From: Roseovarius pacificus
GTDB lineage: Bacteria > Pseudomonadota > Alphaproteobacteria > Rhodobacterales > Rhodobacteraceae
Direction: 5' to 3'
NCBI RefSeq assembly: GCF_900142665.1
Contig: NZ_FRBR01000005.1
Location: forward strand, 124,001-188,000
Length of the DNA: 64,000 bases
The notes beneath the pieces were generated by a model. That model searched no databases and was not told where the DNA came from. It saw only the letters and a list, made by a program, of their open reading frames with translations. This document shows positions 34,699 through 44,491 of the stretch, piece after piece. Position numbers and translations under genes: made by a program. Numbering within the stretch: position 1 is the stretch's first letter; each line of letters opens with the position of its first letter.

Positions 34699-35996
34699 CC
34701 GCCGATCTGTCGCAATCCGCACCAGTCGGCGATGAACAGGGCGATCACCTCGGTGCAGCGTTGCATCGAGGCGAGGTTCACCTTTTCGTCAAAGCCGTGG
34801 ATGCTGTCGGCTTCGGGGCCGTAACACAGGCTGGGGATGCCGTGGTAGAGCCCGTAAAACCGCGTGTCGGTCAGGGCCGTCCATGACTGATCTTCGGGCT
34901 TGGCCTCTCCCGTGGCGGCGGCATGGGCGCGGGCCAGCGCGGCCTCGGGGGCGTCGGCGTTTTCGAGCGCGTAACCATCGGCCATGAACCCGGTCCATTC
35001 GATTTCGGGCGGGGTGTCGCGCAGGAAGGGGTGGTTGGCGGCGGCTTTTTCGACGGTTTCGACGATTTGCGCGCGGCGCGCGTTCACGTCATCGCCCGGC
35101 AGCAGGCCCATGCGGCAATCCACGTCACACCAGGCGGGCAGGCTGGAGGTCCAGTCGCCGCCCCTGATCATACCGGCGTTGAAATTCAGCGGATGCGCGA
35201 CATCGCGGTAATACGGGTGATTGGCGGCCTCGGCATTCCAGTCGCTCTCCATGTCCTGAAGCGCGTTGATGAGGTGCATCGCGGCGGTGATCGCGCTGGA
35301 ACCGGTGCCGGCATAGGCCACATGGGCCGGTCGCCCGCGCACCTTGAGGCGGAACCAGATCGCGCCGACCTGCGCGCGCACCAGCCCGAGGCCGGTGGGT
35401 TCGGGGATGAAGGCGCAATCGGCGCGATAGCCGCGCGCCAGGGTGGACAGCGCGCCGAGGCCCGAGCTTTCCTCTTCGACGACCGAATGGTAATGCACCC
35501 GGCCCGCCGGGGCATGGCCCGCCCGGCGCAGGGCATCGACGGCGAACAGGGCCGCGACCTTGCCCGCCTTCATGTCGCCCGCGCCGCGCCCGTACATCCA
35601 TCCGTCGCGGATTTGCGGATCATAGGGGGGCGTTGCCCACATTTCATGCGGGCCTTCGGGAACGACATCGAGATGCCCTTGCAGAATCAGCGAGCGCCCG
35701 TTGCCGGTGCCGGAGTCCAGCGTGCCGACCACCGAGCGGATATGCGTGACCTCGCCGTTGCAATCGCAAAAGCCGGGCTGGTCCCGCAGCGCGGTTGTCG
35801 GGACGGTCCAGTCATCCACGTCCCAATGCCGTTCCTTCAGGGCCTTGGCCATGAAGTCGAGCGCGGGGTCTTCCTGTCCGCGTGTGCTGGGGATGCGGGT
35901 GAAATCGGCGAGAAATTCGGTTTGCCGCTCAAATCCATCGGCGACGGCGTCGATGATGTCCTGACGGATCGAAGGGGTGTCGGCGGAAAGGCTCAT
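34695..35996 (-). CDS. M20-family ArgE/DapE-type deacylase
   Basis: The 433-residue zinc amidohydrolase has the M20 metal motifs: LILQGHLDVVPEG (His and Asp), GRGAGDMKAGKVAALFAVDAL (bridging Asp), VVEEESSGLGAL (general base and metal Glu), PEPTGLG, and the closing His in DSIHGFDEKVN. It belongs to the group called acetylornithine deacetylase or succinyl-diaminopimelate desuccinylase-like; the substrate is uncertain because these annotations are often wrong. Start ATG 35996 is chosen over an upstream ATG at 36053 that runs into the sRNA terminator region. Confidence 0.85.
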   Translation of the reverse strand: MSLSADTPSIRQDIIDAVADGFERQTEFLADFTRIPSTRGQEDPALDFMAKALKERHWDVDDWTVPTTALRDQPGFCDCNGEVTHIRSVVGTLDSGTGNGRSLILQGHLDVVPEGPHEMWATPPYDPQIRDGWMYGRGAGDMKAGKVAALFAVDALRRAGHAPAGRVHYHSVVEEESSGLGALSTLARGYRADCAFIPEPTGLGLVRAQVGAIWFRLKVRGRPAHVAYAGTGSSAITAAMHLINALQDMESDWNAEAANHPYYRDVAHPLNFNAGMIRGGDWTSSLPAWCDVDCRMGLLPGDDVNARRAQIVETVEKAAANHPFLRDTPPEIEWTGFMADGYALENADAPEAALARAHAAATGEAKPEDQSWTALTDTRFYGLYHGIPSLCYGPEADSIHGFDEKVNLASMQRCTEVIALFIADWCGLRQIGG

Positions 35997-36060
35997 GTTT
36001 GCTGTCCCGTGTTGTTCGCCGGGATACGAGCAGGTCGGGCCACTCTCCGTCAAGTGTCTG

Positions 36061-36110
36061 GCACAAAAAAGAAAACGGCGACGCCAGGGAGGAGGAGAGG
36101 CGCCGCCGTT
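36061..36110 (-). terminator. Terminator at the end of the CcsR-type array
   Basis: On the minus strand the fourth hairpin is directly followed by TTCTTTTTTG (plus-strand bases 36064-36073), giving an intrinsic terminator for the DUF1127-sRNA transcript. Confidence 0.8.
36074..36110 (-). ncRNA. ccsR4: CcsR4-like sRNA hairpin
   Basis: A 12-base arm 36074-36085 pairs with 36099-36110 (one mismatch). The loop on the minus strand reads TCTCCTCCTCCCT, the CCUCCUCCC motif of Rhodobacter CcsR sRNAs. It is the last of four in the transcript, and the stem is followed by a T-rich run, so it doubles as terminator. Confidence 0.85.
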
Positions 36111-36123
36111 CCATCTTACGAGC

Positions 36124-36146
36124 GGCCCAGGGAGGAGGAGAGGGCC
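36124..36146 (-). ncRNA. ccsR3: CcsR3-like sRNA hairpin
   Basis: A shorter GC stem, 36124-36128 with 36142-36146, presents the same 13-base loop with CCTCCTCCC on the minus strand. The next 45 bases contain a further small stem (36161-36165 with 36172-36176). Confidence 0.75.
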
Positions 36147-36186
36147 TATCGCAATCTTGTGGGTCTGGATCGACCCGGGTCTTTAG

Positions 36187-36225
36187 GGCGGCGGCTCCTA
36201 AGGGAGGAGGAGGGGAGCCGCCGCC
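36187..36225 (-). ncRNA. ccsR2: CcsR2-like sRNA hairpin
   Basis: A perfect 12-bp stem, 36187-36198 with 36214-36225, has a 15-base loop reading CCTCCTCCTCCCTTA on the minus strand. Confidence 0.85.
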
Positions 36226-36230
36226 ATTGA

Positions 36231-36263
36231 CAGGTGCTTCAGGGAGGAGGAGAGAAGCACCTG
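36231..36263 (-). ncRNA. ccsR1: CcsR1-like sRNA hairpin
   Basis: A perfect 10-bp stem, 36231-36240 with 36254-36263, carries a 13-base loop TCTCCTCCTCCCT on the minus strand. It begins 15 bases after the DUF1127 stop codon, as in the CcaF1-CcsR arrangement described for Rhodobacter sphaeroides. Confidence 0.85.
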
Positions 36264-36277
36264 AACTCGAAAAATCT

Positions 36278-36499
36278 TTAGTTCTGAATGCCGTATACGG
36301 CTTCCAGTGCGGCCGAGCGCAGGCCCGAGCGGTGCAGGCCAAGATCGGCCAGCGAACGGTCGTCGAGCTTCTGCAATTCGTTCAGAGTGGCGCGATAGAT
36401 GCGGTAGTCGGAAAAGCGTTGCATCAGGTGATGCAGAGCGGCACTGATTTCCAGTCCGAGGCCGGTTTCCGTTGCGCGGGTGTAGTTTGCGAAAGTCAT
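36278..36499 (-). CDS. ccaF1: DUF1127 small protein, CcaF1-like
   Basis: The 73-residue protein ends with the DUF1127 helix pair (RATLNELQKLDDRSLADLGLHRSGL). In R. sphaeroides the DUF1127 protein CcaF1 (RSP_6037) binds RNA and helps mature the CcsR1-4 sRNAs cotranscribed behind it; the same order of one DUF1127 gene and four CCUCCUCCC hairpins is seen here. By that analogy the locus would respond to heat and oxidative stress. ATG 36499 is the start; the frame extends upstream to 36604 but the promoter-like boxes lie there. No strong ribosome site is visible. Confidence 0.88.
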   Translation of the reverse strand: MTFANYTRATETGLGLEISAALHHLMQRFSDYRIYRATLNELQKLDDRSLADLGLHRSGLRSAALEAVYGIQN

Positions 36500-36537
36500 C
36501 GTCTTGCGTCCGAATTTGAGTGGTGAACACCGTTTGG

Positions 36538-36563
36538 GTGTATGTCTTTCTGTTGACCTCAAG
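36538..36563 (-). promoter_or_regulatory. RpoH-like heat-shock promoter for the DUF1127-sRNA locus
   Basis: On the minus strand CTTGAGG (36557-36563) is followed after 11 bases by ACATACAC (36538-36545). This resembles the alphaproteobacterial RpoH consensus CTTGAAA and CCCATNT. The start codon lies about 35 bases after it. Control of CcaF1-CcsR by RpoHI/RpoHII is known in Rhodobacter. Confidence 0.55.
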
Positions 36564-37946
<1,383 letters not shown>

Positions 37947-37949
37947 GCG

Positions 37950-38234
37950 ATGCGGGCGGGGCCAGCGATTGCAGGCCTTGCCGTGCTGTTCGTCAGTGCC
38001 GCCACGCCGCTTGCCGCGCGGGATATAACCAGGCCGCGCGGATCGGACCGCCGGGCCAGGGTAGGCCGCTTTCCGCGATTCCGTATCTGCCGGGCCCGAC
38101 AGGGTTTTTGAAGATACACGCCCAAGGCTGGCGGACCTCGACGGCGCCGGGCTGACGCGGGACAGATCATCGCGCGCGATCTCGGTCCTTATGCCGGACC
38201 GGACAGCATGACCGCCGCGCACTCCTGCCGCTGA
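37950..38234 (+). pseudogene. Decayed FG-GAP/VCBS-repeat secreted protein gene
   Basis: Three bases after the ferredoxin stop, an ATG begins a signal peptide (AGLAVLFVSAATPLAA), then the frame soon loses sense. In another frame the text continues as DRVFEDTRPRLADLDGAG, which resembles the first FG-GAP repeat of secreted beta-propeller proteins found after this ferredoxin in related genomes (from memory). It stops 38 codons later. The signal peptide and repeat lie in different frames and the usual length is missing, so I read this as a frameshifted and deleted remnant. Confidence 0.5.
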
Positions 38235-38242
38235 TCTTCACC

Positions 38243-38296
38243 GTTCCGGAAATACTCCGGGGGTGCGGGGGCTGGCCCCCGCGATATCCGTGGTCA
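38243..38296. repeat. GC-rich intergenic repeat, copy 2
   Basis: GGAAATACTCCGGGGG followed by a GCGGGGGC-TG-GCCCCCGC hairpin lies between the pseudogene and the convergent bestrophin gene. It resembles the reverse complement of the block at 18203-18282. Confidence 0.5.
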
Positions 38297-39187
38297 ACTC
38301 AGGTAATAGTTGTCGGGTTTCAGAGGAGGCGGGGCCTCGACCCCCAGATGCGGGGCCATGCTGATTTCGATCGTGCGGCACATGGCATCCAGCGGCAGGC
38401 CGTTCACCGTTTCCCCGAAGGGGTGGGCCAGTTCCTCGGTTACTTCGGCCAGACCGAAGAACACATAGGCCACCAGGCAGACGAAAAGCGGGGTCAGCCA
38501 GCCAGCGGTGTCCATCAGCGCGAAAGGCAGCAGAAGGCAATAGAGATAGGTCGTGCGGAACACGAGCAGCGAATAGACGTAGGGCAGCGGCGTGGCGGCG
38601 ATGCGCTCGCACCCGGCCTGCGCCAGGGCGATGCTGGCCATGCGTTCGCCAAGCGCCTTGAGGCCGAAGCCGTCGGTTTCGCCTGCGGTCCTGGCGGCCT
38701 GCAATTCCTGCGCCATGCGGTTCAGCGCGCCGCAGGGCGGGTGCGGCGCGGTGCTGAAGTTTTCGGCAGACCAGTCCTCCACGCCGCTGTGGTCGCTGAG
38801 CCCGCGCAACTGAATGCGGTGGTGATGGATGAAAGCCAGCGCCAGCCGCTGAATGCGTTCCCGCCGGGCGGGGCTTTCGATGAAAAGCTCGGTTTCGCGG
38901 GCCAATGTCCGCATATCGGCCACCAGTTGCCCCCATAACCGGCGCCCTTCCCACCAGCGTTCATACGCGGCGTTGTTGCGAAAGCCCAGAAACAGCGACA
39001 GCGCTATGCCGAACACCGCAAAAGCGGCGGGGTTGGTATGAACCAGAGTGAAAACGTACTGGTCTATCGCAACCAGCCCTGCCGCGATCAGCGACAGGCT
39101 CAGGATGCGGGGCAGGATGGCGGGAAGGACCGAGCCGCGCAGCGCAAAAAGCAGCTGCATGATGCCCGGCTTGTCACGCAGGATCAT
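38294..39187 (-). CDS. Bestrophin-family ion channel
   Basis: The 297-residue membrane protein matches the prokaryotic bestrophin/UPF0187 layout: an early hydrophobic pair, FRNNAAYERWWEGRRLWGQLVADMRTLARE as the strongest signature, then ALMDTAGWLTPLFVCLVAYVFFGLAEVTEELAHPFG (second membrane pair, with the acidic cytoplasmic gate). Bacterial members form pentameric anion or cation pores. It overlaps purD by four bases at its start. Ion preference is not predictable. Confidence 0.88.
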   Translation of the reverse strand: MILRDKPGIMQLLFALRGSVLPAILPRILSLSLIAAGLVAIDQYVFTLVHTNPAAFAVFGIALSLFLGFRNNAAYERWWEGRRLWGQLVADMRTLARETELFIESPARRERIQRLALAFIHHHRIQLRGLSDHSGVEDWSAENFSTAPHPPCGALNRMAQELQAARTAGETDGFGLKALGERMASIALAQAGCERIAATPLPYVYSLLVFRTTYLYCLLLPFALMDTAGWLTPLFVCLVAYVFFGLAEVTEELAHPFGETVNGLPLDAMCRTIEISMAPHLGVEAPPPLKPDNYYLS

Positions 39188-40449
39188 CCAAGCGCACGCC
39201 AGCCGATGTCGCGGCGGCAGAAGCCTTCGGGCCAGTCGATGCGGTCGACCATGGCATAGGCGCGGTCACGGGCCTGTTCGAGCGAGGCCCCGCGCGCGGT
39301 GACGTTCAGCACCCGACCGCCCGAGGCCAGGATCTGCCCGTCCTTTTCGGATGTCCCGGCGTGAAAGACCATGTGGAAACTGTCCTCGGCGCAATTGTCC
39401 AGCCCCTTGATCACGCTGCCCTTTTCATAGGTGCCGGGATAGCCCCTGGCGGCCATCACAATGGTTATGGCATGATCGTTGGCCCAGTTGACTTGCGTTT
39501 CGGCGATCCGTCCTTCGGCGGCGGCCTGCATCAGGTCCAGCGCCTGCGCGCCGAGGCGCATCATCAGCACCTGGCATTCCGGATCGCCGAAACGCACGTT
39601 GTATTCCACCAGACGGGGCTGGCCGTTTTCGATCATCAGCCCGGCATAAAGCACCCCCTGATAGGGCGTGCCGCGCCGGGCCATTTCGGCCAGCGTGGGT
39701 TTGACGATTTCGTCGAGCGCCTTTTGCGCGATCTCGTCGGTCAGCACCGGGGCGGGGGAATAGGCCCCCATGCCGCCGGTATTGGGGCCGGTATCGCCCT
39801 CGCCGACGCGCTTGTGGTCCTGCGCGGTGCCGATGGGCAGGGCGGATTCGCCATCGCAGAGCACGAAAAAGCTGGCCTCTTCGCCGGTCATGAATTCTTC
39901 GATCACCACCTCGGCACCCGCCGCGCCGAACTCGCCGCCGAACATATCGTCGATGGCGGCCAGCGCCTGATCTTCGGTTTCGGCCACGATCACGCCCTTG
40001 CCGGCGGCCAGCCCGTCGGCCTTGACGACGATGGGCGCGCCCCGGGATCTGACATAGGCTTTGGCGGCTTCGGCATCGGTGAAATGGGCATAGGCCGCCG
40101 TGGGGGCGTTTGCCGCATCGCAGATGGCCTTGGTGAAGCTTTTCGAGGCTTCCAGCTCCGCTGCGGCCTGCGAGGGGCCGAACACCAGCAGCCCGGCATC
40201 GCGCAGCCGGTCGCTGACGCCTGCGGCCAGAGGGGCTTCGGGGCCGACGATGACGAAGTCGATGGCGTTGGCCTCGCAGAAATTGACCACAGCCGCGCCG
40301 TTTTCCACATCGAGGCTGGCGCATTCGGCGATCTGTGCGATCCCGGCATTGCCCGGCGCGACGATCAGCTTGTCGCATTTGGGGTTCTGCATCACCGCCC
40401 AGGCCAGCGCATGTTCGCGCCCGCCGCCACCGAGGATCAGGATATTCAT
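39184..40449 (-). CDS. purD: Phosphoribosylamine--glycine ligase
   Basis: The 421-residue ATP-grasp enzyme performs the second step of purine synthesis. It begins MNILILGGGGREHALAWA and shows VIVGPEAPLAAG, KADGLAAGKGVIVA, the DHKRVGEGDTGPNTGGMGAYSP block and EYNVRFGDPECQV. The length is normal. It is divergent from xseA with 73 bases between the starts. The bestrophin start overlaps its stop, which suggests cotranscription of the two. Confidence 0.97.
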   Translation of the reverse strand: MNILILGGGGREHALAWAVMQNPKCDKLIVAPGNAGIAQIAECASLDVENGAAVVNFCEANAIDFVIVGPEAPLAAGVSDRLRDAGLLVFGPSQAAAELEASKSFTKAICDAANAPTAAYAHFTDAEAAKAYVRSRGAPIVVKADGLAAGKGVIVAETEDQALAAIDDMFGGEFGAAGAEVVIEEFMTGEEASFFVLCDGESALPIGTAQDHKRVGEGDTGPNTGGMGAYSPAPVLTDEIAQKALDEIVKPTLAEMARRGTPYQGVLYAGLMIENGQPRLVEYNVRFGDPECQVLMMRLGAQALDLMQAAAEGRIAETQVNWANDHAITIVMAARGYPGTYEKGSVIKGLDNCAEDSFHMVFHAGTSEKDGQILASGGRVLNVTARGASLEQARDRAYAMVDRIDWPEGFCRRDIGWRALG

Positions 40450-40522
40450 GCCGCCACTCTCCTGCTTGGCCTTGCCTGACAGGCGTTCTAAGGTGGCGCG
40501 CAGGCAGACACAAGGCGCAGGC

Positions 40523-42109
40523 ATGTCCGATCTGATCGACGATCCCATGGAAGGCGAAAACGCCCCGGAATTTTCAGTCTCCGAGATTTCGGGGGCGGTG
40601 AAACGCGTGATCGAGGGTGAATTCGCCCATGTCCGGGTCAAGGGTGAGGTCGGGCGCGTCAGCCGCCCGCGCTCGGGGCATGTGTATCTGGACCTCAAGG
40701 ACGATCGTGCGGTGCTGGCCGGGGTGATCTGGAAAGGGGTCGCGTCGCGTCTGTCGGTACAACCCGAGGAAGGCATGGAAGTGGTCGCCACGGGCCGGCT
40801 GACCACGTTTCCGGGGCAGTCGCGCTATCAGATCGTGATCGAGGATATCAAACCGGCGGGCATGGGCGCGCTGATGGCCATGCTGGAAAAACGCAAGGCG
40901 CAACTGGCCGGTGAGGGGCTGTTCGCGCCCGAGCGCAAGCGCCCCCTGCCGTTCCTGCCCGAGGTGATCGGGGTGGTGACTTCGCCTTCGGGGGCGGTGA
41001 TCCGGGATATCCTGCACCGGCTGCGGGATCGTTTTCCGCGCAAGGTGTTGATCTGGCCCGTTGCCGTGCAGGGCGAGAAATGCGCACCCGAGGTGACGCG
41101 CGCCATTGAGGGGTTCAACCGGCTGACGCCCGGCGGTGCGCTGCCGCGTCCCGACCTTCTGATCGTGGCGCGGGGCGGGGGCAGTATCGAGGATCTGTGG
41201 GGGTTCAACGAGGAATCGGTGGTGCGCGCGGCGGCGGCCAGCGAGATACCGCTGATTTCCGCCGTCGGGCACGAAACGGATACGACCCTGATCGACTTTG
41301 CCGCCGATCAGCGCGCGCCGACGCCCACGGCGGCGGCGGAACTGGCGGTTCCGGTGCGGCTGGACCTGCTGGCGTGGCTGGATAATCAGGAGGCGCGTCT
41401 GACCCATGCGCTGACCTCGGGCGTCACGGCGCGTGGCCAGCGGCTGCGCGATCTGGCGCGCGCCTTGCCCCGCCCCGAGCGTCTGCTGGACGGGCCGCGC
41501 CAGCGTCTCGATGCGTGGTCGGATCGGTTGCCTGCCGCGTTGACGCGTACCGTGCAGACCCGCCGGGTGCGGCTCTACGAGGCGTCGGGGGCCTTGCGCC
41601 CCGGTACGCTGCAATCGCGGCTGAGCGGGCGGCAGGACTGGTTGAAATCGTGGGGTGCGCGGCTGGACCCGGCGCTGCTGCGCGGCGTTGCGGCCAAGCG
41701 CGAGGCGCTGGATCGCCGGGCTGACCGGCTGAATCTGCGGCCCATCGAGCGCGATATCGCGCAAAAGAAGGTTCAGCTTGGGCAGATCAACCAACGATTT
41801 TCGGATGCGGCCACGCGGCAGACCAAGGGGTGGCGCGACCGGATTGGCGGATTGGACCGGCTGCGCGAAACGCTTGGCTACAAGGCGACGCTGAAGCGGG
41901 GTTATGCGGTGGTGCGCGGCGATGGCGACGTGGTGACCACCAAGGTTGCCGCATCCAGGGCAGAGGCTTTGGAGATCGAATTTTCCGATGGCCGCTTGTT
42001 GCTGGACCGGGAGGCCGGGGCTGAAACCTCGGGGACGAAACCGGCACGCAAGGCCGCGAAACCGGCCAAACCGAAAGCCGATCCGCCGGATCAGGGCAGT
42101 TTGTTCTGA
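40523..42109 (+). CDS. xseA: Exodeoxyribonuclease VII large subunit
   Basis: The 528-residue protein has an N-terminal OB fold (FAHVRVKGEVGRVSRPRSGHVYLDLKDD), the catalytic domain (GVVTSPSGAVIRDILHRL, IVARGGGSIEDLWGFNEE, SAVGHETDTTLIDFAADQRAPTPTAAAE), a long coiled-coil middle, and a C-terminal beta strand that binds XseB. A Lys/Pro-rich tail follows. With XseB it degrades single-stranded DNA. XseB is not next to it. Confidence 0.96.
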   Translation: MSDLIDDPMEGENAPEFSVSEISGAVKRVIEGEFAHVRVKGEVGRVSRPRSGHVYLDLKDDRAVLAGVIWKGVASRLSVQPEEGMEVVATGRLTTFPGQSRYQIVIEDIKPAGMGALMAMLEKRKAQLAGEGLFAPERKRPLPFLPEVIGVVTSPSGAVIRDILHRLRDRFPRKVLIWPVAVQGEKCAPEVTRAIEGFNRLTPGGALPRPDLLIVARGGGSIEDLWGFNEESVVRAAAASEIPLISAVGHETDTTLIDFAADQRAPTPTAAAELAVPVRLDLLAWLDNQEARLTHALTSGVTARGQRLRDLARALPRPERLLDGPRQRLDAWSDRLPAALTRTVQTRRVRLYEASGALRPGTLQSRLSGRQDWLKSWGARLDPALLRGVAAKREALDRRADRLNLRPIERDIAQKKVQLGQINQRFSDAATRQTKGWRDRIGGLDRLRETLGYKATLKRGYAVVRGDGDVVTTKVAASRAEALEIEFSDGRLLLDREAGAETSGTKPARKAAKPAKPKADPPDQGSLF

Positions 42110-42190
42110 ATGGTCTGAATTGTGCGGTTTTTGTAAGAATTTTGCGTATAGCTGTGGATGTGAGCGTATTTAAGATCGCATATGTGATGC

Positions 42191-42589
42191 TCAAACGCCG
42201 ATTTCAGGGCCTGGACATTCCAGTGGTTCCGCACTTTTCTCGACTTCGTACAGTTCGGTTTCGCTGTCTTCCGACACGAACCGGGCGATCAGGCCCGAGG
42301 CGCTTTGCGTGAAGCTCCAGCATTGCGGCTCGAGGCGGTCTTCGTAGACGAAACAGATCAGCCCGTCCTGTTCGAACCAGCGCCCGTCCTTGCATTCGCC
42401 GTCCAGAAACGACCAGCGCACGCGGCGGTCGGACAGGTATTCCTCGGCCCCATAGGGCGCGCCCTGACTGGCGTAGTAAAAGGTCTTGCCACGGGTGTAG
42501 GCATCGAACGCCTCGGCGCTCATAACGGGATCGGCGCGCAAGGGCGTGGCGGACAGGAGCAGGCAACAGGCGAGTGCGGTTCGTTTCAT
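42191..42589 (-). CDS. Secreted protein of unknown function
   Basis: The 132-residue protein has a signal peptide (ALACCLLLSATPLRA) and a small body with four cysteines (ECKDGRWFEQDGLICF, QCWSF and ECPG), likely two disulfides. It resembles uncharacterised periplasmic proteins with AFDAYTRGKTFYY...YGAEEYLSDRRVRW. I cannot name a family function. It converges on xseA. The ATG at 42589 begins the signal peptide; the open frame upstream does not fit. Confidence 0.78.
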   Translation of the reverse strand: MKRTALACCLLLSATPLRADPVMSAEAFDAYTRGKTFYYASQGAPYGAEEYLSDRRVRWSFLDGECKDGRWFEQDGLICFVYEDRLEPQCWSFTQSASGLIARFVSEDSETELYEVEKSAEPLECPGPEIGV

Positions 42590-42805
42590 GCGGCCAGTCT
42601 GGCAGAGAGATCGCCCGCAGGCCAGATATTTGCAACAGTTGAGCGGGGGTAGGCAGAATGACCCCGATATGCGCATTATAGGAAACACCGTATAGGATTT
42701 CGCCTCTGCGCGAACGCTTCCAGTAGCGCAGGTGTCGCTTTTGATCAGGCGAATGGATGGCCGGGGCGGTATCTGATGGCTCGAACCGGATCAGGGAACA
42801 GGCAA

Positions 42806-44491
42806 ATGGCATTGGATGATCGCAAGGGCGTCTGGAAGTCGGGCAAGGGCAAGGGGCGTGTCACGCCCAAGGGCCGCCAGTTGGACGATCAGGCGATAGA
42901 CGATCTGCGCGCCCTGGTGGGCGATGGCCCGCTGCGCCGTGATCTGCTGATCGAGTACCTGCACCTGATTCAGGACGAATACGGCCATTTGTCCGCAGCC
43001 CATTTGCGCGCTCTGGCCGAGGCGCTGCGCATCGCACAAGCCGAAGTTTACGAGGTGGCGAGTTTCTACGCCCATTTCGACGTGGTGAAAGAGGGCGAGA
43101 CCCCGCCGCCCGCCCTGACGATTCGGGTGTGCGATTCGCTGAGTTGCGAGCTGGCGGGGGCCGGGCAATTGCAGCAGGCGCTTGAGCAAGGCCTGGACCC
43201 GGCACAGGTGCGGGTGCTGCGCGCGCCGTGCATGGGCCGCTGCGATACGGCGCCGGTGCTGGAGATCGGCCATAACCATATCGACCACGCCACGCCGGAA
43301 AAGGTGCAGGCGGCGATTGCGGCGGGCGACACCCATGCGCATGTGCCGGAGTACGAGGGGTTGGAGGCCTATCGCGCGGAGGGTGGGTATGACGTGCTGT
43401 CCCGGCTGCGCGAGGGCGGGGATTTCGAGACCGTGCAGCAGGAACTGCTGGATGCGGGCCTGCGCGGGCTTGGCGGTGCGGGCTTCCCGTCGGGGCGCAA
43501 ATGGGGGTTCGTGCGGGCCGAGCCGGGGCCGCGTTATTTGGCCGTGAACGGTGACGAGGGCGAGCCGGGCACCTTCAAAGATCGCTTTTACCTCGAGCGG
43601 CAACCTCATGTTTTCCTTGAGGGAATGCTGATTGCCGCTTGGGCGGTCGAGGCCGAGACATGTTTTATCTACATGCGCGATGAATATCCCGCTGTTCTGG
43701 ACATCCTGCGCCGTGAGATCGCCGCGTTGGAACGGGCCGGGATCGTCGAGCCGGGTTATATCGAACTGCGCCGCGGCGCGGGCGCTTATATCTGCGGCGA
43801 AGAATCCGCGATGATCGAATCGATCGAAGGCAAGCGCGGCCTGCCGCGTCACCGTCCGCCCTTCGTGGCGCAGGTGGGGATTTTCAATCGCCCGACCCTG
43901 GTGAACAATATCGAGACGCTTTATTGGGTGGCGCGTGTACTGCGCGAGGGCGGCGAGATCCTGTCCGGCGTCGAAAAGAACGGGCGCAAGGGGTTGCGCT
44001 CTTACTCGGTGTCGGGGCGGGTGAAAAATCCGGGCGTGCATCTGCTGTCGGCCGGGTCGACCATCACCGATATCATCGAGGCCGCCGGGGGCATGGCGGA
44101 TGGGCACAGGTTCAAGGCGTATCAGCCGGGCGGTCCGTCCTCGGGGCTGCTGCCCGCGTCGATGAACGATATCCCGCTGGATTTCGATACGCTGCAACCG
44201 CATGGCACGTTCATCGGGTCGGCGGCCGTGGTCGTTCTGTCGGACCGGGACAGCGCGAAACAGGCGGCGCTGAACATGCTGCGGTTCTTCGAGGATGAAA
44301 GCTGTGGGCAATGCACGCCCTGCCGGGTGGGCTGCGAAAAGGCGGTCAAGCTGATGCAGGCTGACAGTTGGGATCAACCGCTGCTGGAAGAACTGTGCCA
44401 GGCGATGGGCGATGCGTCGATCTGCGGTCTGGGGCAGGCCGCGCCCAATCCGATCCGGCTGACGATGAAGCATTTCCCTGACGAGATATGA
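42806..44491 (+). CDS. fdsB: NAD-dependent formate dehydrogenase beta subunit (NuoE-NuoF fusion)
   Basis: The 561-residue protein joins a NuoE-like thioredoxin [2Fe-2S] domain (about 20-150; CDSLSCELAG and CMGRCDTAP supply the ligands) to a NuoF-like FMN/NADH domain. That domain shows GLRGLGGAGFPSGRKWGF, NGDEGEPGTFKDR, GAGAYICGEESAMIESIEG and the [4Fe-4S] set CGQCTPCRVGC with a distal Cys in SICGLG. This is the FdsB layout. The molybdenum alpha subunit normally follows, but here the next gene is YhhN and then ftsY. An ATG at 42776 would add ten residues. Its start overlaps the end of no gene; the YhhN start overlaps its stop by four bases. Confidence 0.85.
   Translation: MALDDRKGVWKSGKGKGRVTPKGRQLDDQAIDDLRALVGDGPLRRDLLIEYLHLIQDEYGHLSAAHLRALAEALRIAQAEVYEVASFYAHFDVVKEGETPPPALTIRVCDSLSCELAGAGQLQQALEQGLDPAQVRVLRAPCMGRCDTAPVLEIGHNHIDHATPEKVQAAIAAGDTHAHVPEYEGLEAYRAEGGYDVLSRLREGGDFETVQQELLDAGLRGLGGAGFPSGRKWGFVRAEPGPRYLAVNGDEGEPGTFKDRFYLERQPHVFLEGMLIAAWAVEAETCFIYMRDEYPAVLDILRREIAALERAGIVEPGYIELRRGAGAYICGEESAMIESIEGKRGLPRHRPPFVAQVGIFNRPTLVNNIETLYWVARVLREGGEILSGVEKNGRKGLRSYSVSGRVKNPGVHLLSAGSTITDIIEAAGGMADGHRFKAYQPGGPSSGLLPASMNDIPLDFDTLQPHGTFIGSAAVVVLSDRDSAKQAALNMLRFFEDESCGQCTPCRVGCEKAVKLMQADSWDQPLLEELCQAMGDASICGLGQAAPNPIRLTMKHFPDEI

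Noticed and set aside
35977-36186. The GGAGGAG runs on the plus strand as ribosome sites for small genes
   Set aside because: Each run lies in the loop of a perfect hairpin, the frames after them are short and unrelated, and the minus-strand reading as CcsR-type sRNAs explains all four.
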